Assembly: GCA_019454045.1 (NCBI GenBank) | Contig: SKCR01015050.1 | Coordinates: 1 to 64,000, forward strand | Direction: 5' to 3' | Source of the DNA: Zanthoxylum bungeanum | Taxonomy: Eukaryota; Streptophyta; Magnoliopsida; Sapindales; Rutaceae | Length of the DNA: 64,000 bases | Shown here: positions 11,180 to 24,273 of the stretch, piece by piece | Position numbering within the stretch: the stretch's first letter is position 1 | How the letters are laid out: every line of letters starts with the position of its first letter | The notes under the pieces: generated by a model | Databases searched by the model: none | What the model saw: only the letters and a program-made list of their open reading frames with translations | Told to the model about the DNA's origin: nothing | Position numbers and translations under genes: made by a program

Positions 11180-13035
11180 TTGTCACGAAATGACAAATCC
11201 ACCAATCATCAAACTCATTTAGTTTTTAGGATTTCATTTGGCATTCTTTTATTTTTAGCTATTTCCTCATATTTGTTGAGTCTTTGGGATCATTTCGCAT
11301 TTCTCATTCAGAACCATTCCCAAAAGCTCCCCTTACAAAATCATTTAAGTGCATTTTGGTACCCAAACTTTCTTGGGTCAATGGGAGTTAATTTTGGTTC
11401 CTTGGGGAACCCATGCATTTACATTCACATCTTTGTTCATGCACTCAAATATTTGTTGTCTTTTATTATTGCATGCATGACATGTGATATTTTCATTAAA
11501 AGTAACATGTGTAGAGAATTGGATGCCTTTACAAAATAATTCGTCAAAAATTTCTTTTGATGTAAGGCCTATATCCCAATCATTCTATTTTAAAAAAAAT
11601 CTTTGGGATCCAATTAGCATCATAAAAATTTTCTCTCCCAAAGTAAAGTTAGCAAAATATTATGTAAATCCACAATCTTTTTATTCAAGATAATATTTTC
11701 ATTCATAATAGATTTGAAATCACATGTATTTAAGCTAGATGGCAAGCTAGATATGCTCTTTTCAAATTTTAGCTTTTCATCTTTTAAGCATGTGATTTCT
11801 TTTTCATGCAGTTTATTTTTATCAACAATTGATGTATGATTATTTAATAGTGATGAATGCTCATCATTTTATGCTTCTTCCTAAGTAAATCATACAATCC
11901 ACGTAATTCATTGAAAATGTCAAGCAATTCATCATATTCAAGGGAATCATGTATCTTTTATTCATCTCATTTATCTAGATCATCAATAGCCATGAAAGCG
12001 AGATTTGTTCTCTCATTAATTTGCTCCTCAAATGAGCTAGAGTTGCTATCGCTCCAAGTTGCCTTCATTACTTTCTTCTTGAATTTTCCTTTGAATTTCC
12101 TCATCGGGCAATCGGCAACCACATGACCCGGCTTTTCACACTCATAGAAAATAATCTTGTTTTTCTTATACTTCCGCTGCCAATTTTCTTCTTTCTTTTC
12201 ATCCATCTGGGATTTCCCTTGATATTTTTCGGATTTTGAGGAACTTCTTGGTTATATGTGTCAACTCATTATCACTATCTTTTCTTTATCACTAGAGCTA
12301 GCATCATCCATTTTTCTCACAAATGACTTAAGAGCTAATATTTTCTTATTCTTTTCTTCTTCTTCCCTTAAGTCCATCTTGAGCTCCATCTCATATTCCA
12401 CCAATTTTCCAACTAATCATCTAATTTCAAATTGTTGATGTTGTTTGATTCCTGATGGAAGATATGCAAAACCTATATTCTTTAGGGAGTGACCTAAAAA
12501 TTTTCTTCACTTGATCACTAGAGTCAATGCTTTTTCCTAAAGCACTAAGTTGATTCACAATCATTGTGAACCTATAAATCATATGCTCAATTTCTTCACT
12601 GGCTTCCATTTTAAAGCTATCTAACTCACAAATGAACTAGTTGATCATTGACTCATTGACTTGGCTTGTGCCTTCATTAACCATTTCTAAACACTTTCAC
12701 AATTTATATCAATTTCCAAACTCCGGAAGCTTGTTAATTTGACTTCGATTAATTGTAAAAAGAAGATGGTTGAATGCCTTAGTATTTATGGATGATTGCA
12801 TGTATTCTTCATCGGTCCATTCAAAATGTGGCTTTGGAAACTCCACACCATTGCTATCAGTCTTCATTGGCATTTGTGTAACCTGTGTGATCACTTTGAA
12901 GGATTGTACATCAATGGCAAGAATATAGTTCAACATCTTCATTTTCCAATAGCTATAGTTGGTTATGATGTAGGAGGGAGGTCTAGTGGTTGATAAACCC
13001 TCGATTAGATTTGATGAGTTACTTGTAGAGGCCAT
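11180..13035 (-). pseudogene. Copia gag polyprotein, broken
   Basis: The start MASTSNSSN at 13035 leads into the copia gag (UBN2-type) core: TNYSYWKMKM, then FEWTDEEYMQSSINTKAFN, then (12427-12609) FTMIVNQLSALGKSIDSSDQ with KKIFRSLPKEY. The zinc knuckle reads FYECEKPGHVVADC (about 12090-12150), with the first Cys of CX2CX4HX4C replaced by Phe. Further down is the repeated gag tail (KKVWVPK near 11365), as in long-gag copia elements. Several stops and frame changes separate the pieces. Gag would form the particle and bind RNA; this copy cannot make a complete one. Confidence 0.72.
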
Positions 13036-13076
13036 GATCAATTCTCGGACGATTAAGTCTTTGTTGAGATTAACTC

Positions 13077-13088
13077 TCTCTGATACCA
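13077..13088 (-). other. PBS (initiator tRNA-Met type) of gag-only copia
   Basis: TGGTATCAGAGA on minus, two bases beyond the LTR end; nearly the TGGTATCAGAGC site complementary to initiator tRNA-Met. Confidence 0.75.
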
Positions 13089-13090
13089 AT

Positions 13091-13343
13091 TGAAATTACC
13101 TACAAGCATACAACAAACAAACTTTTTATACCCAAGAGGGGGGTATATTTGGTCATGATCTAATATTACATAAATAAAAATATTTGCCGATTTTACGCTA
13201 CTAAGATTGTAGCTTTAGCTTAGGTCAATTTTCTCAATCACAATATCTTCCCTAATAGCAAGTTTCTAATTAATATATAAATATGAAAATAAACTTGCGA
13301 TAATTCAAAGGTCATGGATAGAGAAAATGACATCGGTGATTTA
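13091..13343 (-). repeat. Truncated 5' LTR of gag-only copia element
   Basis: Aligns with 9025-9275 and stops in mid-LTR at cggtgattta, where Athila-like LTR sequence takes over. The rest of this LTR is not seen elsewhere in the window. Confidence 0.7.
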
Positions 13344-14060
13344 TATTGCAATTGATTTTGCAAGAGGTGCTCTGCAGCTCATTTCTGCAGTCTGGATTCC
13401 ATAATTTTCTCTGAAAATTTATGGATTTATAGTTCTTGTGTGTTTTATTTCTTTTAAAGTTTTCTTGTAATTTCTTTTTCTTTCAGTAATAAAATTATGT
13501 GTGTTTTTATTTAAATTATGAGTAGTTAATTTTTTTTTTGCTGGGGTAAAAGGGTGAAGCTTTTAATATGAAAATATAGATTAATCTCACTTATATTATA
13601 ATATTTAAATTGTAATCTAATGATTAATACTTAATTTAAATCAAGATTAATTATTTACAAATTTTATTACCGCCTATATAGCTGGTTTTATTTTTTTGGC
13701 ATAATAAAAGTACATAATTGTACTTGTTATAGACAAAAGTTATCACCGCCTTTACGGCTGGTTTTATTTGTTTTGGCTTAACTAATTCTTGAATTAAATT
13801 AACTGGGTAATATTGACAATTTATATATTATAAAAAGTGAGATTTCTAAATTTGAAATATTAAAAGTGGATCCTCTAACCCCCAATATTTTATTTTATTG
13901 TTGCGGTCTAATTTAAAATTTTCAATTGCTTCAAACAAATCAAGCCTTTTTATTTTTTTAGAATTATTATTTTATCATATTAAATCTATTTCTTGTGGAT
14001 CGACCCCTGACTTATCGGTTATTTTATTACTTCGGCGCTGTTTTCGGACAATAAATTTAA
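13344..14060 (+). repeat. 5' LTR of Athila-like element, 5'-truncated
   Basis: Corresponds to the last ~700 bp of the 3' LTR. Near 14033 ggcgctgttttcgg resembles a decayed tRNA-Asp PBS (ggcgccgttgccgg), but the exact LTR end is lost. Confidence 0.6.
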
Positions 14061-14600
14061 TAGATAGAATAATCTTTGTATTTATTTTCTTCTTTTCTTT
14101 CTTTTAATTTTTAATTTTTGTATTTATTTTTTTATTGTATTTTCTACATCTCATTTTCCTTCTTTGTATTTGTGTAGATCCAAGAGGTCCTGATTGATCA
14201 TAAATGAATCCTGAACCAAGACATCCCATATACAGACAAACCCTGTATTTATTTCTTCAAGGTTACAGGTGATAACAAAATCAATTGAAACAGAACTTGC
14301 ATTTTACCAAAAAATTTCTTGAACTATCCCTATCTAGAGATTCTTCCATAATTTTTTAGGAGAACCTAATTCGAGAAATTGAAACAGTTGAACGTGAAAT
14401 TCGATTGATAAATGAATTGACAAGAATCAGATTACATTTTTAGATCTAATCACTACATTTGTATTATCTTTCTTTCTATTTCTTTTGTCATTTATTTTTT
14501 ATTTTATTTTATTTTTTCTTTCTTTCCACGTGTTTATATTTTATATGAGTATCGTTTTTATGTATTTTTAAATTTAGCATATAGTTTGCATTTAGGTTGC
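14061..14600 (+). other. Leader of Athila-like element
   Basis: AT-rich, pyrimidine-rich sequence between LTR and gag. No gene or RNA recognised. Confidence 0.45.
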
Positions 14601-16307
14601 ATGAAACACTTGTCTCGATCATCTAGCGGTAGATTAAATAGAGAGTCTTCATCACCTTTATCATCTGTCAAAATGGCCAAGATCCAAAATGAAAATCCAT
14701 CTGCTTGAGTTGAAAATCCAGTTGATCTGGAAGAAAACGAGTCTCAGCATGGTGATCTTAATCATCCTAGGACACTCAGACAATTCATGAATCCCATTAG
14801 AACAGAATCACCATCTTTCATTACTTTTTCCCCCAGATGCAACACGTTTCAATTTAAGGCAAGTTATTATCCAACTTTTACGCACATTCCACGGTCTAGA
14901 ATTGGAAAATCCTTATCAGCACTTAAGGGAATTTGAAGAGGTATGTAACACTTGCATATACCAAAATTACAGCATAAATATATTTCGATTCAAGTTTTTT
15001 CCCTTTTCTTTAAAGGATAAAGCTAAAATTTGGCTGCAGAACCTTAGGTCAGGGTTTATCAGAATATAGGATGATTTGCAAGAATAGTTTCTGAAAAAAT
15101 TCTTCCCCCTTTACAAGACAAACGCCTTTAAGAGGAGAATCACAACTTTCACACAAAAGTCGAGGGAAATATTTTACTAATGTTGGAAAAAAATTAAAGA
15201 GATGTTGAATGTTTGTCCACATCATGGGTTTGAAACATGGAGGCTGGTCGTCTACTTCTATGAGGGTTTAACACACCCAAGGTAGACAAGTAGTGGAAAT
15301 GATGTGTAATGATGAATTTAGGGACAAAAATCCTGAAGATGCACTAGATTACCTAGACACATAGCAGAAAATGCACAACAATGAGATACAATTGGCACTT
15401 ATGAGTCATCTGTAAAACCACAACCATCTGATAGAGGTATGTTTAACCTTAAGGAAGACCATGACCTTTCCGCTAAGTATGCATCTCTAGTTAAAAATTT
15501 TGAGGCAATTGAAATGAGGAAGAGTGATCATGTCAAGTCAGTTCAAGAAGTCACATGTCAAATCTGTAATTCAAATGAACATGTCACACAAGTTTGCCAA
15601 GAATGTCTCCATGACTAAGTTAGTTCCATAAATACTTTGAATAGACCAAATCCAAACCCATACTCTCAAACCTACAATTGTGGTTAGATAAACTATCCAA
15701 ACTTCAATTAGAGGAATGATAACCAAGCACAACCATCGTAACAACCTCCCCAGGTACACCAGAATTTCCGAAATTCCCAGAATAATGCACCATATGTCCC
15801 TCCACCTAGGAAATTCATTGAGAAACAAGAAGTCATCAATAACCAAAATGTGCAAACATTGATTGATTTGAAAGATACTTTTTCCAAAATCACATATGTA
15901 TTGTCCATTAATGAGAAATGAAAGTTTCCTGCATAACCACAGCCAGACCCCAAGAGTCATCAAAACCCTCACAAAGGTAGTTCCGGTAGTCAACACATAT
16001 ATAAAGTCAAATCTGTTATTACTTTTTACAGTGGTAAGGTCATCCACAGACCTATTCTTGAACCTCGCAATGTTGAAAATAAATCAGATTTATAAGGTAA
16101 GGAAGAGGTTGATGAACCACTACCTATCGTTGATAATAATAAATTTTCTCATGCACCTCCATTTCCTCAAGCCTTAAGAACAAAGAAATTGAACTATTCC
16201 CCAAAGATATACGAAATATTCAAATAGGTGAATGTCAATATTCCTTTGTTAGATGCCATCCAAAAATACCATCTTATGCCAAATTTCTAAAAGACTTGTG
16301 CACCGTT
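14601..16307 (+). pseudogene. Athila-type gag, broken
   Basis: Starts MKHLSRSSSG. Frame pieces spell the Athila gag core: RTFHGLELENPYQHLREFEE, FKFFPFSLKDKAKIWL, FFPLYKTNAFKRRITTF and MLNVCPHHGFETWRL. A zinc knuckle CQICNSNEHVTQVC is intact as CX2CX4HX4C at 15556-15597, with Glu replacing the usual Gly before His. The tail VNVNIPLLDAIQKYH (about 16228-16272) matches the conserved gag-protease linker. Many stops and some frameshifts; no complete protein is possible. Confidence 0.78.
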
Positions 16308-16521
16308 AAATTGAGGTGATTTGATGGTGAGGTGCTTTGACCCCTGGGGTTCATCCCTGCGAGATGCTTCGATCTCTAGGATTTATTGCCAAACTGAGTT
16401 GATTTGATGGCGAGGTTCTTCGACCCCTGGGGTTCATCCCTGCGAGATGCTTCGATCTTTAGGTTTTTTCCTGAACTGAGTTGATTTGATGGCGAGGTGC
16501 TTCGACCTCTGGGGTTCATCC
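16308..16521 (-). repeat. Tat 3'-region repeat array, left fragment
   Basis: About 2.5 copies of an 83-bp unit (gaggtgcttcgacccctgg, gatgcttcgatctctagg). The array continues at 26327 after the copia insertion. Its left edge meets Athila-like gag directly; the Tat 3' LTR that should follow is absent. Confidence 0.7.
16517..16521. repeat. Target-site duplication catcc (left)
   Basis: catcc directly precedes TGTTGG at 16522 and is repeated after CCAACA at 26322-26326. The flanks rejoin to an uninterrupted Tat repeat unit. Confidence 0.85.
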
Positions 16522-18525
16522 TGTTGGTTTCTATTAAGGTCCCAAGATCAATTATAAACATGAATCAAGTGAGAATACACATCGAAGAAGTTGCGGAATA
16601 CTCACATCGATCGGTTGAGCGACGTAGAGACATTAAAAACGAAATTCTGCCTCCTTCACTGCATTCGGCAGTGAGCAGATTTGCTCACTGGTTTGGCCTT
16701 CGTTTGGGTCATTCGTCAAGCTCCGAGCTTCGTCGAACGGTTCCCGGCTCATGGGTGGACTTCCTTATCACCTTCGCATATCTCGTAAGTGTGCTAGCAC
16801 TTGAGATTTTGCACAAAATCCCACTCTTTGCTTCCATATCTGCTCGGCAAAAAATAGAAGAAAACCCACTGGTTTGGGCGTGAGAAGAGGGATAAAAGAG
16901 AGAAGGAGAGAAGTTGTGTAAGTTGTTCATTTGATTTCAAAAATCCAAAAATAAACATATACAAAATTTGTGTATTTTCTTTCTAAAAGTCAACACAACT
17001 TTTGGCTCCAAAATAACATTAAATGCTAGCCAACAACTTCCATCAATCAATCCATCAATCAATCAAAATCAAGTGACAAGTGGTCATATCACTCAAAGTG
17101 ACATTTGATTTGACGTGCCGCACTCGAATTCGAAATGCGAATGAGCTCGCAAATAATCTCGGGCTCGGGTTCGCTAATTCCAAATTAACGAATTTTCCGT
17201 CGCGTCGTAATTAAATGATTACACCTAGCGAAATCACTATTCACGTCGTTAACGAATTAATTCTAAATTAATTCGTTCGCCCGAATTAAAATCTAATTTT
17301 AATTCCGCGTCGAAATCCAATTTCGTTTAATATATCAAATATATTAATTTCTCGATTAATTCCAAATTAATCGTTATCTCTCTTTAAATGATATTTTATC
17401 CCAGATAAAATATCTCCGCAATTAATCCCAGATTAATTTTCTCTCTTCTAATTAATCCCAGATTAATTTAGAGTGCGAGTTATACGTCATCGGTGAATCT
17501 TTGGGAAGCGACCCATGAGATCCCCGGATATGTTGGCAGTAAATTCGGTCGTCGGACTATCCGAACACGTAAGTACCTCGTACTACGTTTATACCGAATT
17601 ACAAGACAAGGTTGGCCTCTAGCAAAGCGCCATGCCTCCCCAATTCTCCGGAAACATCCTTACAGGAATAAAGGATCTGTATCAAGCGTAGTATACCGTA
17701 GTATTGCGTATTTCTGTCCAGTATCGGATGATCACGTGATAGGCCTGGGGCTGAAATTGTGTCTGCCCCGTACGAAGCACATCTCGGATGTCTGGCGATT
17801 AGTCTCTATAATAGGATATACATGACCTAGTCATAATATCCCGATAGCTGCGGAGCATTTAAGAGAACCAGTCCGTATCCTACGTGACCATCATCTCCAA
17901 ATGACTGGAGTGACACTTCCGTCTTGACATCACACCCAACACACTACGATTCTCGATATACCCAGAATCGGCGTACACAGAAACCGGTTAAAGCCCTGGA
18001 CGACCTCAACCAAAGTATATTGATTGTCGTATGTATTAGTGGTGCAAGTCTCAGGTTAAGACCAAATACACCTACCCTGATTTCAGACTTCCATAGACAC
18101 ATAGATATACTACCAATGGAATTCCAATGGGGTCTTATCCAGAGCGAAGCTGTTTCCCGTACCATCGGTAAAACACAACCTCCTATTACACTTGCATGAG
18201 TATCCTATACCCAAATATATGAGAACTATGCCATTGTGCCCTCACAACGCGCACAAGTGTAATACTAGTCTTTTACGTATTTATCGATGTCCAATCTCGA
18301 TAATACTCTGACTAGGGATATTTAATGATTTATCCTTCGTGGACTGATATTGTCTCATATCATTCTCCGTCTATGAACAAATCACAATGACCTCTCATCA
18401 TTTATATATCTAGGTGATCTAATCACAAATGATAAGATTGCAATCTCCTTTGTCACATAGTTAATTTGTACAACAACACCATGATCTGTACAAATAGTGA
18501 CGCTATGGGTCATAATTGTCCAACA
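16522..18525 (-). repeat. 3' LTR of the 9.8-kb copia element
   Basis: 2004 bp, close to the right LTR. An AT-rich part (about 17270-17475) holds repeated palindromes built on aattaatcccagattaatt. Conserved frames of 91-128 codons look fortuitous. Confidence 0.85.
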
Positions 18526-18538
18526 ATCTCCCACTTGG
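18526..18538 (-). other. Polypurine tract of the 9.8-kb copia element
   Basis: On minus ccaagtgggagat abuts TGTTGG, the classic copia arrangement. Confidence 0.75.
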
Positions 18539-18539
18539 C

Positions 18540-18660
18540 CTATAGCCAGTCACTGGAGTGCTTGACACCCGAACTATGTATGGTTGGCTCAAATTGCTGA
18601 GAAAAGGTTTTCGTCAGCGGATTTACATGATTATCGTCTGATGCGATTTATTCGATCATT
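18540..18660 (-). pseudogene. Copia RNase H C-terminal remnant
   Basis: A minus frame reads VNPLTKTFSQ, matching the conserved ADPLTKPL-type end of copia pol, about 100 bases before the PPT as expected. Surrounding frames are broken. Confidence 0.5.
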
Positions 18661-19262
18661 ACATCGCCACGATGTATGATCCAAACGAATCAGATAAATA
18701 TCGAAGTATGTATCTGGATCGTTGATGAGACCATTAATTCTTTAGCTTGTGCTCAAGCCTAGCTTAGCTGCTAAAAGAATTATATCTAATCTAATTAGAT
18801 TTATTATCGACCCAGAAGGCTTCTATTGCCGCCTCAGCTGCAGCAATAACCCGCATTTGTTGTTTATACGGTAACAATATCTTGTTTGGAAGATTTCCAG
18901 CTCACTGTCCTGTTATTCAAACTTTGTAGTACAGTTTGCGACTTTTAGTCGTTTTATCGGTTAGGAAACTTGCTACAGTGATCCCAGTCACTTCAAGTTC
19001 TCCTTCTCCATAGATTAAGACAGCATCCTTAGTTCTCCAAGATACTAATGGATGTTCTTAACATCAATCCAGTGACTATCACTTGGGTTGGCCTGTTTAT
19101 GACTTCATATGCTCAAAGCGTATGAGACACCAGGTCGCGTACATTTTTCAATGTACGATTTCTCGGAGAGTTTTCTCAAAAGCCAAGCTTTCACCGATAG
19201 TTATTATGGGAATATCATTTCCAAGAAATGACATATTATCATTATTTATAGGACAACCACTG

Positions 19263-19514
19263 TCAGTGCGCTCCCACTAACCCTCTTATATACACAAGAA
19301 TCATTTTTTTTTCGTTTTGAATTAAATCATACTCCATTATGATTACATCAAAACGATAATTCCAAGAACCTAATGCTTGCTTCAATCCAAACATGGATCG
19401 AATAACCCGCAAACCTTGTTTGCTAGTTTTGGTACGACCAAACTGACAAGATGTTGTAAACATCCTCCAAAATGTTTCATTTTCAGGAAAGCGATTTTCC
19501 CGTAAAGCTGCCAT
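19263..19514 (-). pseudogene. Copia reverse transcriptase remnant
   Basis: An 83-codon frame. IRSMFGLKQALGSWNYRFD matches the copia RT signature (R-S-I-Y-G-L-K-Q-A-S-R-x-W), followed by the expected stretch before the YVDD motif; YVDD itself is not in this frame. It shows the element once had pol and confirms the minus orientation. Confidence 0.7.
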
Positions 19515-21239
19515 ATTTCATACATGAAACATGCAGCATTAGCAAGCATTATCCATGTATGTATTCTTGAAGACTTATAGTACCAATAGGCACAATGCCT
19601 TGCGGTACATCAACTAGTATCCAAACTTGGTTGATATACATGGAATCCATTTCGGACTCATGACACTTTGTCATAATAGGGAGTCGATACCTTGTATCAC
19701 TTCCTCATACGTAGTCAGTTGGTATACCTTAAAAGATTAACATCTTCACGAGGTGAGATCAGAAACCCATACCCCATGTTGTTTTCTGACTCTCTCTGAC
19801 ATACGCGGTTTTTGTGTATATGAAGATTAATGGTATAGTTTCATCCTTGATGAACTATTTTGTGTTCCATTAGGATTCAATGCCTGGAATAGTATTACTT
19901 CGATTTTCATCGAGTTTTACTATCCTCCCACTGACCACTGCATATCGGTATTCCTCTCAGGAAAACCACATGGTGAGCAACAATCTAATTGTTCACAAGT
20001 GAGTTGTATAAGTACAATACTTATGGTATCCCTAGGATAACCTACAATTGGCACTTATCTAATTTGGGTTTTAGTTTGGTATCACCCAAACGTATGCCCA
20101 GCATACCCAAATACTCAGGAATGTGAAACCCGGTTTCCTTCATGTTCATATCTAATATAATGTCTGTCAAACAGATTATTATGGAACCTTATTCTAAATA
20201 AGTTCTTGCACTATTTATGCTTATCCGTTGAAGGAAGGTAGCTCAGAGCGACTCATGATTAACCTAATTATGTCCAACAAAATTCGGTTACTCAGTTCGG
20301 ACACACCGTCAAACTGACGTGTTCCGGGAGGAGTCCTCATTTGAAAGAATACCTACTCTTTCAAGTATATTAGAAACTTATTGCTTAAGTAATTTCCATT
20401 ACGGTCTTACCGTGATGGTTTAATACTTTAGCCGATCTGTATGTCTATTTCGTGTCGAAACTTAAAAGTTTCCGATTTGTGTTCTTAAAAAGAAACACAT
20501 AACCATAACGCGATGCCACATCCGTATAGGTCACGAAATATTCATATCCACATCTAGCCTAGCTAGACATGGGCCCACTTGCTTCACTATGAACTAGGGC
20601 TAACAGATCAGTGGCATTTACACTTTTACCAAGTAAATAGTGTTTTAGGCACTTTGCCCAATAAACTAGATTCGTAGACTTTATTTGATTGGGATCAAAT
20701 TAGTCCTAGTACCCACTCTTCAAAAGTGTGGATATACGAGTCTTGTTTGAATTGTGTCCAGACATCAATGCCACAATTAAGTTTCATCTGATCAAATCAT
20801 TGAGCTATTTATTTGTCATAATATATATTTGAGATTTATTTATATTCAAAATATAAATTCTGTTATTCACATCTAATGTGTTTATCTCAATATCATCCTT
20901 ATATAATAAAACACTTTAGTGTTCTAGAATATAAAGGTTCACCCGCAGCGGGTTAAACACTGATATAGAGATAATGTATCTAGTCAAACTAGTTACATTA
21001 TAACATTTTCCTAATTCAGGTACACACCCGAAGGTAGTTCCTAAATTAGGTATCTACGGTTAAAACAACGACTTTTGTCCCATTTACAATTCGCAGATAA
21101 ATCTCAATTGAAGTCAGTATCCTGCTCATAGCAGATTTTGATCATCAATACATATTTATGTACCACACTAAGTATCTAAAATCCAATTTTAATACTAGTA
21201 GTGAACATAATGTTGACAAACATATTTGAAGTCAGAGCC
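19515..21239 (-). pseudogene. Decayed copia pol region
   Basis: This interval should hold integrase and the N-terminal half of RT, between the zinc-knuckle and RT remnants. It has dense stops and no motif I could read with confidence. Confidence 0.35.
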
Positions 21240-21330
21240 TTGCTCGTTCTTCAATTCCTTCATGTCTGTTTTGTCCAAACGGTAGTCACGTTTCCGTGAT
21301 CCCGTTTGCCACATTTAAGCAGACATTTTG
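21240..21330 (-). pseudogene. Copia gag zinc-knuckle remnant
   Basis: Minus frames give CGKRDH and then KRDYRLDKTDMKELKNEQ, resembling a gag zinc knuckle and its downstream lysine-rich stretch. A one-base loss after the His codon and Cys-to-Tyr at the last ligand explain the broken frame. Confidence 0.4.
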
Positions 21331-24273
21331 GGATATGTCATTTTATCTTCCCAGAAGACTATAATGATTTTGCCTTTGCCAGTTTCAACACTCCAGAAGC
21401 CTTTGGCCAAGCCTTCGCCTTCTAGAATATCGAAGTAAAGTGCGCCTTGCGCTACTTGCCTAATGCAATTTTGACTTTGTCTCATTGAGAATAGTCATTA
21501 ATTCTCCAAGAATTTTATTATTGCAATTTAGTACTTCTAAAATTTAAGTATAGATTTATGAAGATCCTCCAATTTCATTATCATACTTTAAGGATCTAAT
21601 CCTTATTCGGATTAAGAAATTAAGGAGTCTACTGCGGTACAGTATAATGGATTAAGCACTTAAGTTATCATTACATGATCTTCCAAAGATCATGCTCTAC
21701 TATTGCTTGACTCCGGGCTTTAGGCTTAATATATTATTTTATCAATAAAATAACTTATTATATTTTCCAGGACCATCCTGAAATATTATTCCCAATTTGA
21801 AAATTAAACCATTTAAATACATTTTCCCTAGAATTATGTATTAAACGTCCATCTTTCAATTTATATCTTGATTCTAATAGTCCAACTATTTAATCAACGA
21901 TTTTGGTACCCTTTTTAATATAATGATTATATAGTCCAACTATATTAATCAACTATAATTTAAATTGTTTGAATATAGTCCAACTATTATTAAAACAACA
22001 TTTAAATATTAGTCCAACTAACATTTAATATCTTTGACGAATGACATTTGTTTGAGCGCGTATGGCGAGTAATTGAACGAATATTGCAAATTCAATTCTT
22101 GCCTCCCACTATTTTTCGGCGAGCCTCTAACCCTCTGTCGAGTACTCGGGAAACCGCGTTTCCTAGTGGGCTAGGATCCCGTTAAATATCACACAATCTT
22201 GACTTTGGCCAACAAATTGTATGATAATTAACTAGGTAGATCTCTAAGATCGATTGGATCCAATCCAATTCCTAGATCCGGTAGGGGGACATCCAAGTCC
22301 GAAACATATATCTTATATATGCCAATACATCCAATGTATTACCTAACCTTTTTCCTCTTAATCAACTAAGCCTTGGCTTTGGCACAAAAAACTTAGTGAT
22401 CCCAGTCAAGCGCGACCCATTGACCATGGAAAGCTTCGTAATCAATGTCGATGGACAAGAAGTGGTCTTGACTTTGGCCAACAAACCACAACTTGGACAA
22501 GACACTGATATGGAACAAAGCCTTCGTGATTCAAACACATCTTCGACAAACAAAGGTCTTGACTTTGGTCAACAAACCAATACCGTCTTAGATCTTGAGT
22601 AAGAATCACTTAATGGAAGGAAAAATGCTTAATATTTTTTGAGGGTTTTTCGTGTGCAAATTAGCAACCAATTTATTATCTTTGTTAAGGTCTCATCATC
22701 ATGCACCCTTAAACATGCATTCTAAACACATAATAAAGCGCATATGAAAAATAATAATGATATGCGGATGAATACTTTACACAATTGATCCTAGATCAAA
22801 TCTCTCCATTTCTCTCTCCCGCTAGCACAAGTATCACTTCTACCCGTTACACTACACTTCTAAAGAAACCTCATTTACATTGAGGGGAATAGGTGAGAAG
22901 AGAATACAAAGAAATGAGAGGTAATAAGGCTGGACACGCAGGTCCAATTTAATAAATATAATTTATTACAACAATTTCTAAAATTGTCCCACCCATCTAA
23001 TATCCATCCGATATACATTATTCATGCATCGCAACCATGTATTCACACAAGCATGTTATCAATCAATCTAATCAAATTAATTAATCTGATAATTAGTGAT
23101 CATCCAATGTTCAAACAACAATTTGATTTTGTTCGAGTTAAACTCGTTTTCCGAATAAGTACTTAAAGTATGAATTCTCGAATTAAATTAAACTATATCA
23201 TTAAATCCAATTTAATATGCATTCAATTCTAATTCGCATATTTAATTCCAAATTAAATAACACACTTTGATAATGAACTTTTACGACTTAAATTCCAAAT
23301 TTAATTGTAACGAATCTCAAAGCCTGATTAACGTCCAACGTCAATTTAATTAAAGTCCAATGGGCTTTTAATTAATTTCTTAAGGCGTGGACTTTTGGTC
23401 AACTCGGGTCAAACCGAAAACCAAAGTCCAATCCGGGAGTTACCCCATAAGCCCATAAATTAATTTTGGCCCATTAGGCCCAATTAAAATTTAAAGTCCA
23501 TTAAGTCGCAGCATTTGGGTTTATGGGGCGGTTTTGGGCCCAATTGGATCCAACCAATTTTGCCTAAACCCAACTTTGTACAACAAAGCCCAACAAGCCC
23601 AATTACAACATTAAGCCCAAATCCAATTTCAAGGCCCAATTATAATTAAATCACAAAACCCAATTTCACAATTTAATTACCTAAAGTGCATTACACAATT
23701 AATTACCCATTAACATTTCTAAAACATTAATTAACATAACTAATCATGCTCATTTTCATCATCACATGTCCAACACATTTTTTTTATTAAATCAAACCCA
23801 ATTTACATGCTACAAGTCTCGGCCAATTTTGGGATTTTTCGTCCGATTCGAATTCAATCCAATTAATTCCACAATCGACATTAAATCACCATCCTAATTG
23901 ATTCTAACTCATCCAATGAATTAAAATCAAAAAATTCCAAGACTAAATAGGGCTTTATCTCTCGGCAATTAGGGTTTATTGCCAATTACAAATCCAATCC
24001 AATTGAATCAAATTCAACATTAAATAAACATTCCCTAATGATTTCCAACACATCTAATGAATCAAAAATCAAAATCACCAAGACATATTGTATGACCTAG
24101 CATTCGACCAACATCAAATTGGGGAAAAATTATTCCAAATCAATTTTCTTGAAATTGATCCAATCAAACTTCAATACTACATGTATTAAGCATACTCAAA
24201 CATCCAATTAATTCAAATCATGCTCAAATACAAATTACCCAAATTTTAAGCCCTAAATTAATTCATGCTCAAA
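21331..24273 (-). other. 5' interior of copia element, no readable gene
   Basis: Gag N-terminus and leader are expected here, but only short frames occur. The phrase cttgactttggccaacaaa recurs at 22198, 22466 and 22557 (one mismatch). Much of 23330-24000 is rich in gcccaatt-type motifs. Confidence 0.4.

Larger units (their letters stand above)
9025..13343 (-). mobile_element. Gag-only Ty1/copia retrotransposon
   Basis: On minus the order is truncated 5' LTR (13091-13343), PBS TGGTATCAGAGA, broken gag, non-coding 3' region, PPT, full 3' LTR (9025-10439). The two LTRs align over about 250 bases (gaaattacct ... cggtgattta). Protease, integrase, RT and RNase H are absent, so the element is a deletion derivative or a natural gag-only form. 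Confidence 0.75.
13344..16307 (+). mobile_element. Athila-like element, left part (LTR, leader, gag)
   Basis: The LTR portion (13344 to about 14060) matches the 3' LTR at 59105-59823, including the repeated phrase accgcctatatagctggttttattt. A leader and an Athila-type gag follow. The element is cut near 16307 by Tat sequence and resumes at 55812 in pol. The protease region between the two cut points is missing. Confidence 0.7.

Noticed and set aside
11180..11539. 119-codon plus frame
   Set aside because: Antisense of the copia gag tail; the minus strand shows gag motifs.
16497..16883. 128-codon plus frame in the copia LTR, with a 165-codon relative at 24290-24787
   Set aside because: It lies wholly in LTR sequence, crosses the insertion boundary at 16522, and has no known protein similarity. 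Conservation is explained by LTR identity.
17493..18199. 110- and 91-codon frames repeated at 25288-25995
   Set aside because: Same reason: duplicated because both LTRs are copies of each other.
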